Shown here one piece after another: positions 1 to 5,111 of a stretch of DNA of 5,335 nucleotides. The DNA is taken from positions 1 to 5,335 of the forward strand of contig JAGWHN010000038.1 in the NCBI GenBank assembly GCA_028866785.1, read 5' to 3'. The notes below the pieces were generated by a model. The model ran no database searches. It was not told the DNA's origin and saw only the letters and a program-made list of their open reading frames with translations. The first letter of the stretch is position 1. Each line of letters starts with the position of its first letter. This stretch comes from Microcaldota archaeon. Lineage in GTDB: Archaea; Micrarchaeota; Micrarchaeia; Micrarchaeales; CABMGC01. The translations under genes and the position numbers were made by a program.

Positions 1-30
1 ATCCATAGCGACACCGCAAAATAAGTAATA

Positions 31-40
31 CTATTAAAAC
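31..40 (+). promoter_or_regulatory. Putative TATA box of the tRNA-Ile gene
   Basis: An A/T-rich stretch (CTATTAAAAC) lies about 26 bases before an ATGC at 59-62, which resembles the initiator element often found at archaeal stable-RNA promoters. The tRNA begins a few bases later at 67. The whole of 1-66 is A/T-rich and I see no coding sequence in it, so the exact box is uncertain. A second A/T run (TTTAATGAATATA, 41-53) could also contribute. Confidence 0.4.
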
Positions 41-66
41 TTTAATGAATATATGATTATGCTTGG

Positions 67-155
67 GGGCTCATAGCTCAGCCTGGTTAGAGCGCTGGTC
101 TTATATCATTTCGTAAGAAAGCCAGATGTCAGGGGTTCAAATCCCCTTGGGCCCA
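67..155 (+). tRNA. tRNA-Ile, anticodon UAU, with a 14-nt intron
   Basis: The cloverleaf can be drawn in full. Acceptor GGGCTCA (67-73) pairs with TGGGCCC (148-154) with one G-T pair, and the discriminator is A155. The D stem is GCTC/GAGC (76-79, 90-93), with a D loop carrying GG at 85-86. The anticodon stem is CTGGT/GCCAG (95-99, 121-125). The T arm is AGGGG-TTCAAAT-CCCCT (131-147). The anticodon loop splits into C100 T101 T102 A103 T104 A105 and A120, giving anticodon TAT at 102-104 with the intron after position 37. No CCA is encoded. The 5' part closely resembles archaeal tRNA-Ile, and A73 fits isoleucine. The predicted role is to read AUA codons directly. Most Archaea read AUA with a CAU-anticodon tRNA modified to agmatidine by TiaS. 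A UAU anticodon is known from a few lineages, including Nanoarchaeum and Korarchaeum. Confidence 0.9.
106..119 (+). other. tRNA intron with bulge-helix-bulge splice motif
   Basis: The 14 bases between anticodon position 37 and position 38 form a textbook bulge-helix-bulge with the exon. A central 4-bp helix CTTA (100-103) pairs with TAAG (114-117). It is flanked by 3-nt bulges TAT (104-106) and AAA (118-120). Cutting after the second base of each bulge, as archaeal splicing endonuclease does, removes exactly 106-119 and joins A105 to A120. The helix beyond the 5' bulge is almost absent: only C107-G113 closes a loop of five. This is a minimal or relaxed version of the motif. The fit of both cut sites to the canonical 37/38 position is what settles the UAU anticodon. 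Confidence 0.85.
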
Positions 156-186
156 TTCGCTACTCCAGGAGCTAAACGCAGCGCGA

Positions 187-615
187 TTAGAGCATTTGCT
201 CGCTGTTAATTCTGAGAACGTCGAAGTAAAGTTTCAGGCTCTCAGCCGGAAGGTTTTGGTGTGGATGATTAGTCTTTTCGATAACAATACTTTTTATGCT
301 CCCGTCAGTTTCGTACTCATAGCTCTTTCCATGGCCAATATGCTTCCCACTCCCATCAATGATTCTCGCCCCCAAAGCATTTGCCTGATTTAGATTGCAT
401 GAATATTCATGCCAGTGTGAGAGTACAACAAAATACTTGTCAAATTCTGCCCTTGGTATCTTCAATTCTTCCTTGTGCGCGACGACCGTTTCCGCCTTAT
501 CAATTTTTTCATCATCTAATCTGTTGAGTAGGGCGGATTTGGCTTTATATAGATTGCTTATTATTTGTCCGACGCGGGAAAACGGGATGTCAATCAATAG
601 TTTCCTATCGCTCAC
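187..615 (-). CDS. Hypothetical protein, translationally coupled to the protease gene
   Basis: The product is a soluble protein of 142 residues that I do not recognise. The start chosen is GTG at 615-613, whose last two bases form the beginning of the TGA stop of the upstream gene (a GTGA overlap), a typical coupling arrangement. An in-frame ATG at 663 would add 16 residues but would overlap the protease gene by 52 bases, so I prefer GTG. The N-terminal half is charged and probably helical. The C-terminal half looks strand-rich and has several histidines, including an HWHEY stretch and HIGHG near the middle, then a hydrophobic SIVIE segment. The histidines could bind metal, but no known motif is met. 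There is no signal peptide or membrane segment. Isoleucine codons are mostly AUU or AUC (about 9 of 13), unlike leuS. The position, directly after a protease gene, suggests a partner, inhibitor or substrate, which is inference only. Confidence 0.75.
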   Translation of the reverse strand: MSDRKLLIDIPFSRVGQIISNLYKAKSALLNRLDDEKIDKAETVVAHKEELKIPRAEFDKYFVVLSHWHEYSCNLNQANALGARIIDGSGKHIGHGKSYEYETDGSIKSIVIEKTNHPHQNLPAESLKLYFDVLRINSEQML

Positions 616-1484
616 TTTTGATTGATGTACTCTGCAAAACCGCGCTTTGCAAGGAATTTCCAAATCGTCTCCTTCCCGTAGGATTTGTAGTATTCCCTAA
701 TCGGTTCTAGAAGCCGGTCTGAGATTTCCTTGCTGTCAGGCCTGTTTCGATCCATCTTCCTCTTGCAATCCTCAATCTCTATCTGATCAACTAGACCTAT
801 TTTCTGGGAAAGAATACCGTCTGGGACAAAGTAGTCTAGCACTGCCTCCTCAAACTGCTCGCGTCCCCTCTGTCCGGGCTTTTCTTCCTTCAAGGTTCCA
901 TTCATGTCTATTGCCTTGTGAAGAATCTCGTGGACAAATACACCCAGTATAATCTTGAAGTCACTTCTGTGTTGCTCCCCTATGCCCATGCCGAAAATCA
1001 CAGAGTAGTTTTTTTTATTTGAGGACATCGCTCCTCCATTCACCGATCCCGGACTCCAGTTCTCCGAAAGTATAATCGTGGCACTTTTAGGCATCTTGAA
1101 ACCAAATACTGCCATCACGTGCTTTTCAATTCTCTCGGCATTCTTTTTGTACTCCTTGCCTATTCCAGATGAAAGTTTTCTGAAGGAGGGGTCGTTGTCT
1201 TCCAGAAGGTTTCCCCTCACCCCTGCCAATAACCTTAGGAGATTAGAGTATTCTTCCTGGCTGATAATTTTGGGATTATTATTCGAAGTTAAGGCATACC
1301 AAACTTTATTCTCATACCTTTTGGATCTAATGTATCTGTTGTAAATCTTGACGGAATTCTCCAACCTCTCCCCGAATAACGAAGGGTACTCCCACATTTC
1401 TCTTGTAATTGCACCTGGTGCTCCAAGCTGGTAGATGAAAAAGAGTTTCCTTAGATTTCTATCCGTTCTGAAAGATATTTTCAT
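612..1484 (-). CDS. Putative cytoplasmic zinc metalloprotease (HEXXH, gluzincin-like)
   Basis: This 290-residue protein has an HEILH motif at residues 185-189 within a hydrophobic helix, which is the zinc-binding and catalytic HEXXH signature of MA-clan peptidases. A second acidic helix at about 212-219 (E212, E213, then D217) has the ExxxD pattern that supplies the third zinc ligand and its supporting Asp in thermolysin-like gluzincins. E213 lies 24 residues after the HEXXH, a plausible spacing. The N-terminal 120 residues are basic and helical. No signal peptide, membrane segment or propeptide is visible, so it should act in the cytoplasm. I cannot name a specific family, and ImmA/IrrE-like regulators or SprT-like proteins are alternatives. 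The ATG at 1484 lies 13 bases after the upstream ORF and is preceded by AGTGA with a 6-nt spacer, a Shine-Dalgarno-like site. Ile codons favour AUU (about 13 of 25), unlike leuS, which suggests foreign origin. Confidence 0.8.
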   Translation of the reverse strand: MKISFRTDRNLRKLFFIYQLGAPGAITREMWEYPSLFGERLENSVKIYNRYIRSKRYENKVWYALTSNNNPKIISQEEYSNLLRLLAGVRGNLLEDNDPSFRKLSSGIGKEYKKNAERIEKHVMAVFGFKMPKSATIILSENWSPGSVNGGAMSSNKKNYSVIFGMGIGEQHRSDFKIILGVFVHEILHKAIDMNGTLKEEKPGQRGREQFEEAVLDYFVPDGILSQKIGLVDQIEIEDCKRKMDRNRPDSKEISDRLLEPIREYYKSYGKETIWKFLAKRGFAEYINQK

Positions 1485-1497
1485 TCAAGTTCACTTT

Positions 1498-1764
1498 TTA
1501 TTCGTCGCCAAGACCTATTACCTGAAGCCCGAACTTCTTGATTTCTGCAGGCTTGTAGAATTTCATTCCCTTAGTTTTCGCCACGTACTTCACATATTTC
1601 TCCATGCTCCTTCCGGTGTAAGCCTTCTTCTTTGGGTCCCACTCCCTTAGGGTCAGCACGTCCCCAGCCTTGCACTCAAAGTCGGCCAGCCTGATCTCAA
1701 AGTTCTTCTCACCGCTCGCCACCTTGTCGAAGTACTCCGGCCAAATCTTCTTCTCGATCCTCAT
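1498..1764 (-). CDS. ASCH/DUF3850-like PUA-fold protein
   Basis: This is a small basic protein of 88 residues. It shows the conserved pattern of the DUF3850/ASCH group: an N-terminal KKIWPEYFDKV segment (5-15), the G-x-K-x-FEIR core (18-25), a GDVL strand (34-37), EWD (41-43) and YTGR (49-52), ending in a hydrophobic strand VIGLG. ASCH domains have the PUA-like fold and are thought to bind RNA or modified nucleotides, and some act on modified nucleosides. The exact role here is unknown. The length equals a single domain. The ATG at 1764 is preceded by GTGAT with a 6-nt spacer (1775-1771), complementary to the archaeal 16S 3' end. It lies 13 bases upstream of the protease gene, so the two are probably cotranscribed. 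Its G+C-rich codons look closer to the + strand genes than those of the two genes downstream, so it may be resident while the pair is acquired. Confidence 0.8.
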   Translation of the reverse strand: MRIEKKIWPEYFDKVASGEKNFEIRLADFECKAGDVLTLREWDPKKKAYTGRSMEKYVKYVAKTKGMKFYKPAEIKKFGLQVIGLGDE

Positions 1765-1785
1765 AGCACCATCACTACCAATTAA

Positions 1786-1802
1786 TCATAAACGATATAA
1801 TA
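1786..1802 (-). promoter_or_regulatory. Putative promoter of the minus-strand gene group
   Basis: Read on the minus strand, this stretch gives TATTATAT (1802-1795) followed by TTTATGA (1792-1786). The second box is centred 25 bases before the ATG at 1764, which would give a nearly leaderless mRNA. The first would start the transcript around 1772, at the GTGAT element. I cannot decide between them, and an element further upstream (TTAAA near 1818) would be needed for a leader containing the full Shine-Dalgarno-like site. The region is shared with the divergent rnp4 promoter. Confidence 0.4.
1795..1802 (+). promoter_or_regulatory. TATA box of rnp4, predicting a leaderless mRNA
   Basis: ATATAATA is centred about 26.5 bases before the ATG at 1825. 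Archaeal transcription starts about 25-27 bases downstream of the TATA centre, so the transcript should begin at or next to the start codon. No Shine-Dalgarno site precedes this ATG, which agrees with leaderless translation. Confidence 0.6.
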
Positions 1803-1824
1803 GGTTGCCCTCCAACCTTTAATC

Positions 1825-2139
1825 ATGCAAAAGAAGGACCCGATAGTGAGAGAGGTCGCCACCTGGAGGATACAGAGGCTCTTCGAGCTCGCAAGCAGCG
1901 GAACAAGAAAGGGCGAGAAGGAGTCGCTCAGGCTCTCCAGGAGGTACGTTAGGATTGCAAAGTCGATAAGCTCCCACTACAAGGTGAGGATGCCTGAGAA
2001 GGTGAGGAACTCGATCTGCAAGAGGTGCGGAAGCATACTGGTTCCGGGCCTAAACTGCAAGGTCAGGCTCGCAAGCTCAAAGAGATACATAATCTATCTG
2101 TGCAGCTGCGGCGAGGAGAAGCACATATTCTACAAGTAG
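1825..2139 (+). CDS. rnp4: Ribonuclease P protein component 4 (Rpp21/Rpr2 family)
   Basis: The product is a basic protein of 104 residues that assists the RNase P RNA in removing 5' leaders from pre-tRNAs. In Archaea this subunit works as a pair with Rnp1 (Rpp29) on the specificity part of the RNA. The N-terminal 60 residues form the expected helical, Arg/Lys-rich region, including ARIxxLF-like WRIQRLFELA at 14-23 and an SRRYVRIAKSI segment at 38-48. The C-terminal zinc ribbon begins with C65-x2-C68, continues through the family-typical LVPGLN stretch (72-77) and ends with C93-x-C95-G. The second cysteine pair is CxC rather than the usual CxxC, so one zinc ligand is shifted; C78 is an extra cysteine. 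The length is slightly below the usual 110-120. The gene diverges from the ASCH gene, and its predicted mRNA is leaderless. Ile codons are mainly AUA (6 of 9), as in leuS. Confidence 0.9.
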   Translation: MQKKDPIVREVATWRIQRLFELASSGTRKGEKESLRLSRRYVRIAKSISSHYKVRMPEKVRNSICKRCGSILVPGLNCKVRLASSKRYIIYLCSCGEEKHIFYK

Positions 2140-2172
2140 CCCTGTAAAGTCGGCGCCATGTCAACTCGCGGG

Positions 2173-2202
2173 AAGTGCAAAAATTCCGCAACACTTATGC
2201 GG
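2173..2202 (+). other. Overlapping small hairpins in the rnp4-leuS spacer
   Basis: CCGCA (2186-2190) and TGCGG (2198-2202) form a perfect 5-bp stem with a 7-base loop. The alternative stem AAGTG (2173-2177) with CACTT (2192-2196) uses that loop, so the two cannot form together. An outer GTCG/CGAC pair (2149-2152, 2203-2206) could enclose both. No T-run follows, so this is not a standard archaeal terminator. It lies in the 3' flank of rnp4 and upstream of the leuS TATA box. It could be an mRNA 3'-end structure or chance. The rest of 2140-2230 shows no gene that I can support. Confidence 0.3.
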
Positions 2203-2237
2203 CGACAAATGGTAAAAAAAGCATAAAAAATAGGAGG

Positions 2238-2245
2238 ATATTTAA
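2238..2245 (+). promoter_or_regulatory. TATA box of leuS with purine-rich upstream element
   Basis: ATATTTAA is centred about 27.5 bases before the leuS GTG start and is directly preceded by AGGAGG (2232-2237), a purine-rich stretch in the position of the TFB recognition element. The predicted transcript starts at 2267-2269, which means a leaderless mRNA. The GGAGG looks like a Shine-Dalgarno site but sits 31 bases before the start codon, too far to act as one. Confidence 0.55.
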
Positions 2246-2268
2246 TTTGTCAAGTCCTTAACTGTTAT

Positions 2269-4875
2269 GTGCAATCTGATACCCCTCAAGCCGGCCAGAC
2301 AAGCCCAGCTAGCGGAAAGTTCTTCATGACATTTGCTTATCCTACAACCTCGGGGGCACTTCATGTGGGCCATGCGAGATCGTACACCCTGCCCGACATA
2401 ATCGCAAAATACAAGCTAATGCGTGGCTATGACGTCTACTTCCCCATAGGCTTCCATGCGACTGGAGGGGATGTCACCAGGATATTCAATTCGATAAAAG
2501 AGAATCCCGACGGGGCCGGGATGTACGGTCTTAATTCGGAGATAGCGCAGCGGGTCAAGGCGCCAGAGGAGCTGGAGAAAGAGTTCGAAAAAATATACCT
2601 GGACATATTCAAGATGGCCGGATTCTCCCTAAACTACGACACTAAGGTGGCCACCATAGATGAGCACTACAACAAGTTCATACAATGGCAGTTCAGAAAG
2701 CTAAAGGAGAAGGGATATCTCATACAAAAGGATTACAGGATAGCGTGGTGCCCAAAAGAGGAGCAGCCGGTTAACCTTGACGCTGCAGAAGCGGACATAA
2801 AGGAGTGGAAAGGCGCACGAATAAAGGACTACACAACAATAAAGTTCGATGGCGGCGCCAAATTCATGGTTTCCACGCTCAGGCCTGAGACCGTTTTCGG
2901 TGTCACAAACCTCTGGATAAATCCGGATGCGGATTATGTGGAGGCAAGGGTCGAGGGCGAAAACCAGATAATATCAAAGAGTGCCGTGATAAAACTCAGG
3001 CATCTGCAAAAGAGCGTGGAGGTGCTCAGGGAGCACAAGGGCTCGGATTTCATCGGCAAGTCAGTAACCAACCAGCTCACCAAAAAAGCCGTTCCGATAT
3101 ACGCCGGCACGTTCGTAATGCCCGATGAGGGCACAGGGATCGTCATGTCTGTGCCCGGGCATGATCCGTTTGACTACTTCTATCTAAAGAAAAGGGATCG
3201 GAACGCAAACGTCATCCAGCTCCTGGAGGTCGATGGCAGGCAGGGCATGATAGTTGAGGAAATGATAAACAAGCACGGCATCGACAGGATAACCGATGAT
3301 GTGCTCAAGCAGATAAAGGAGAAAGTTTATCTCGAGGAGCTCAATAGAGGAAGGATACTCAAGGACATCCCGCAGATTGGCGGCATGAGAGTTGAGGAGG
3401 CGAAGAAACTGATGATCCGCCACATGGATGAGACGCACATTGCGGATAGGCTCTATGACCTCTCCGTCAGTCCGATCTTCTGCAGATGCGGCACTGAGGT
3501 TGTGGTAAGGGCGGTCAAGGGCCAGTGGTTTTTAGACTATGGCAATCCGGAATGGAAGGCGCTCGCAAAGAGGTGCGTGGAGAAGATGTCGACCGCTCCA
3601 GCAGAGTACAAAAAAGAGCTTCCCGCGATAATAGACTGGCTTGATGCTAGGCCTTGCGTGAGGAGGAGGGGCTTTGGGACGAAGTTCCCATTCGACGAGA
3701 CCTGGACCATAGAGGCGCTTTCAGACTCCACAATGTATATGGCATTCTATCCGGTTGCCGAGAACATAAACAAAGGCTTCATGAAAAAGGAGCAGCTAAA
3801 CGACTCATTCTTCGATTATGTGTATCTTGGCAAGGGGGATGCGGACAAGGTGGCGGGCAGCTCGCAGATGAGCGTAGAGACCCTCAATAAGATAAGGCAC
3901 GACTTCACAAGCCGATATCCGCTCGACCTAAACGTCGGCGGCATAGAGCACAAATCCGTGCATTTCCCGTTCTCAATATTCGTGCATACCGCCATACTTC
4001 CCGAAGAGCAGTGGCCTAGGGGTGTATTCCTTAACTGGCATGTGATCTCCGAAGGCGAGAAGATGAGCAAGCACAAGGGCAATACCGTTTACTGGGATCA
4101 GGCGATGAGCGCTCTGGGTAGCGATGCTGTCAGGCTCTACGTCTCCTACGGCGCGAACCAGTGGAGCGACTTCGACTGGAAGGCGGTAAACGCAGAGAGG
4201 CACAGCAAACAGGTCTACGAATTCAGGGTAAAGGCACAGAGACTTATGTCGATCAACTCTCCCCACGAAAGCGAGATAATAGACTCATGGCTGGTCTCGA
4301 AGCTTAACTCAAGGATAGACGAGGTGACCAGCGACATGGAATCGTTTGAGATAAGGAAGGCCATACAGGTCGCTTTCTACGAGATGAACAACGACATGTC
4401 ATGGTACGAAAACCGCGGGGGGAAGAACCCTAAAATGATAAGGCAGTTTCTATCCGCGCAGGCAAGCATGCTCTATCCCTTCATGCCGGATACCTCTTCC
4501 GAGGTGCTTAAATCCCTGGACAGGGAACCGACCAGGCAGAGCTGGCCGGTTGCCGATAAGAGCCTGATCAACAGGAAAAGCGAGGAGATAGAGAAAAGCA
4601 TAGCGGCGACGATGGAGGATCTCAGAAGCGTGGTGAAGCTGATAAAGACTCCTGGCAAAGAGGTTTATCTATATGTCACCACCGATGCCGAGAAGAAGGC
4701 ATATTCCGAGTCGGCAGAGATGATAAAGTCGGCGTCCGGAATAGAAAAGGTGACTGTTTACAGGGTGACCGACAGCGACATCTACGACCCTGAAGGAAAG
4801 GTGAAGAAGGCCAAGTTCATGAGGCCTGGAATCTTCATAGCCACAGAGAATAAGAGAAAATTGGGGGCGGCGTAG
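2269..4875 (+). CDS. leuS: Leucyl-tRNA synthetase, archaeal type, shortened
   Basis: This class Ia synthetase charges tRNA-Leu with leucine in the cytoplasm. The HIGH motif is HVGH at residues 32-35. The CP1 editing domain shows the threonine-containing STLRPET (202-208) and the VPGHDPFDY segment with the editing Asp at about residue 302. An archaeal-type FCRCG zinc/connective element is followed by QWFLDYG, then DWLDARPCVRRRGFGT. The KMSKS loop reads KMSKH (598-602). An anticodon-binding helical domain and a short C-terminal domain follow. At 868 residues it is about 100 shorter than typical archaeal LeuRS. The family's N-terminal IEEKWQ-type helix is replaced by 16 low-complexity residues, and the C-terminal domain is reduced. 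GTG at 2269 is chosen because the frame is open only from 2227 and holds no earlier ATG, GTG or TTG. An out-of-frame ATG at 2267 overlaps it. The mRNA is probably leaderless. About three quarters of Ile codons are AUA. Confidence 0.95.
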   Translation: MQSDTPQAGQTSPASGKFFMTFAYPTTSGALHVGHARSYTLPDIIAKYKLMRGYDVYFPIGFHATGGDVTRIFNSIKENPDGAGMYGLNSEIAQRVKAPEELEKEFEKIYLDIFKMAGFSLNYDTKVATIDEHYNKFIQWQFRKLKEKGYLIQKDYRIAWCPKEEQPVNLDAAEADIKEWKGARIKDYTTIKFDGGAKFMVSTLRPETVFGVTNLWINPDADYVEARVEGENQIISKSAVIKLRHLQKSVEVLREHKGSDFIGKSVTNQLTKKAVPIYAGTFVMPDEGTGIVMSVPGHDPFDYFYLKKRDRNANVIQLLEVDGRQGMIVEEMINKHGIDRITDDVLKQIKEKVYLEELNRGRILKDIPQIGGMRVEEAKKLMIRHMDETHIADRLYDLSVSPIFCRCGTEVVVRAVKGQWFLDYGNPEWKALAKRCVEKMSTAPAEYKKELPAIIDWLDARPCVRRRGFGTKFPFDETWTIEALSDSTMYMAFYPVAENINKGFMKKEQLNDSFFDYVYLGKGDADKVAGSSQMSVETLNKIRHDFTSRYPLDLNVGGIEHKSVHFPFSIFVHTAILPEEQWPRGVFLNWHVISEGEKMSKHKGNTVYWDQAMSALGSDAVRLYVSYGANQWSDFDWKAVNAERHSKQVYEFRVKAQRLMSINSPHESEIIDSWLVSKLNSRIDEVTSDMESFEIRKAIQVAFYEMNNDMSWYENRGGKNPKMIRQFLSAQASMLYPFMPDTSSEVLKSLDREPTRQSWPVADKSLINRKSEEIEKSIAATMEDLRSVVKLIKTPGKEVYLYVTTDAEKKAYSESAEMIKSASGIEKVTVYRVTDSDIYDPEGKVKKAKFMRPGIFIATENKRKLGAA

Positions 4876-4904
4876 AACGTCAACTGTGAAACTGCAGACA
4901 TCCG

Positions 4905-4912
4905 TATTTAAA
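4905..4912 (+). promoter_or_regulatory. TATA box upstream of the 34-codon ORF
   Basis: TATTTAAA is a near-ideal archaeal TATA box lying 30 bases after the leuS stop codon. Its centre predicts a transcript start near 4935, about 9 bases before the ATG at 4944. An independent promoter this close to the leuS stop argues that a separate transcript begins here. Confidence 0.6.
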
Positions 4913-4943
4913 CCCTTTCAGCGCCAATATTCATTGTGTTATT

Positions 4944-5048
4944 ATGAAGACCAACAAGAGAATGGTGGAGATAAAGGCACCGGCTACAGGGCTATTGCAG
5001 CAGCAGGGCAGCATTGTCGCCAGCAAGATAACTAAAAAGAGGGGCTGA
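4944..5048 (+). CDS. Basic 34-residue microprotein, unknown function
   Basis: The ORF runs from ATG at 4944 to TGA at 5046. It encodes a protein of 34 residues with six Lys, two Arg and one Glu, so a net charge of about +7. The ends are basic and the middle (IKAPATGLLQQQGSIVAS) is uncharged after the first Lys, with a QQQ run. I do not recognise a family. Support for a real gene is a strong TATA box at the right distance, host-like codons (AUA for two of three Ile, AAG and AGG common), an otherwise unexplained gap between leuS and the next gene, and a terminator-like hairpin at its end. The charge suggests nucleic-acid or ribosome binding, which is inference. The alternative is a small RNA gene with a chance ORF. 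Confidence 0.5.
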   Translation: MKTNKRMVEIKAPATGLLQQQGSIVASKITKKRG

Positions 5049-5058
5049 TACCCTCTTT
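5036..5058 (+). terminator. 8-bp hairpin spanning the stop codon of the microprotein
   Basis: AAAGAGGG (5036-5043) pairs perfectly with CCCTCTTT (5051-5058) around a 7-base loop that contains the TGA stop (5046-5048). The right arm ends in TTT but no longer U-run follows, so termination would be weak by the archaeal oligo-U rule. A second small stem, AAGCC/GGCTT, follows at 5059-5081. Possible roles are a transcript 3' end or protection against decay. The stem also encodes the last basic residues of the ORF. Confidence 0.45.
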
Positions 5059-5080
5059 AAGCCCTGAAGGGGACGCGGCT

Positions 5081-5089
5081 TATCTTATA
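5081..5089 (+). promoter_or_regulatory. Putative TATA box of the 3'-terminal gene
   Basis: TATCTTATA is centred about 27 bases before the ATG at 5112, the same geometry as for rnp4 and leuS, and predicts a leaderless mRNA. No Shine-Dalgarno site lies just before the ATG; the nearby GTGATGA is only 3 bases away. Confidence 0.45.
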
Positions 5090-5111
5090 GTCTATTTTGA
5101 TGTGATGACCG

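Noticed and set aside
131..155. tRNA 3' end as an attachment site for an integrated element
   Set aside because: I looked for a second copy of the TTCAAAT/CCCCT-GGGCCC stretch around 1480-1830 and elsewhere and saw none, and no integrase gene is in the window.
190..201. Inverted repeat GAGCATTTGCTC at the 3' end of the 142-residue gene
   Set aside because: The stem is only 4-5 bp with a very small loop and no T-run on the minus strand, too weak to call a terminator.
616..663. Longer version of the 142-residue protein starting at ATG 663
   Set aside because: It would overlap the protease gene by 52 bases, whereas the GTG at 615 gives a clean GTGA stop-start overlap. The extra 16 residues only read the other gene's codons in another frame.
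2158..2226. A 22-codon ORF (ATG to TAA) in the rnp4-leuS spacer
   Set aside because: It has no TATA box or Shine-Dalgarno site at a useful distance, lies across the hairpins, and has no recognisable composition. It is probably chance.
2233..2237. GGAGG as the leuS Shine-Dalgarno site
   Set aside because: It is 31 bases before the GTG start, and the only start codon at the right distance (TTG 2247) reaches a stop after four codons. It fits better as part of the promoter, next to the TATA box.
2934..4266. Several antisense and alternate-frame open frames within leuS
   Set aside because: They lie fully inside a clearly recognised gene, have no promoter or start signals of their own and show no familiar motifs.
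5102..5108. GTGATGA resembling a C box of a C/D guide RNA
   Set aside because: No CTGA D box follows at a suitable distance, and the stretch overlaps the start region of the gene at 5112.
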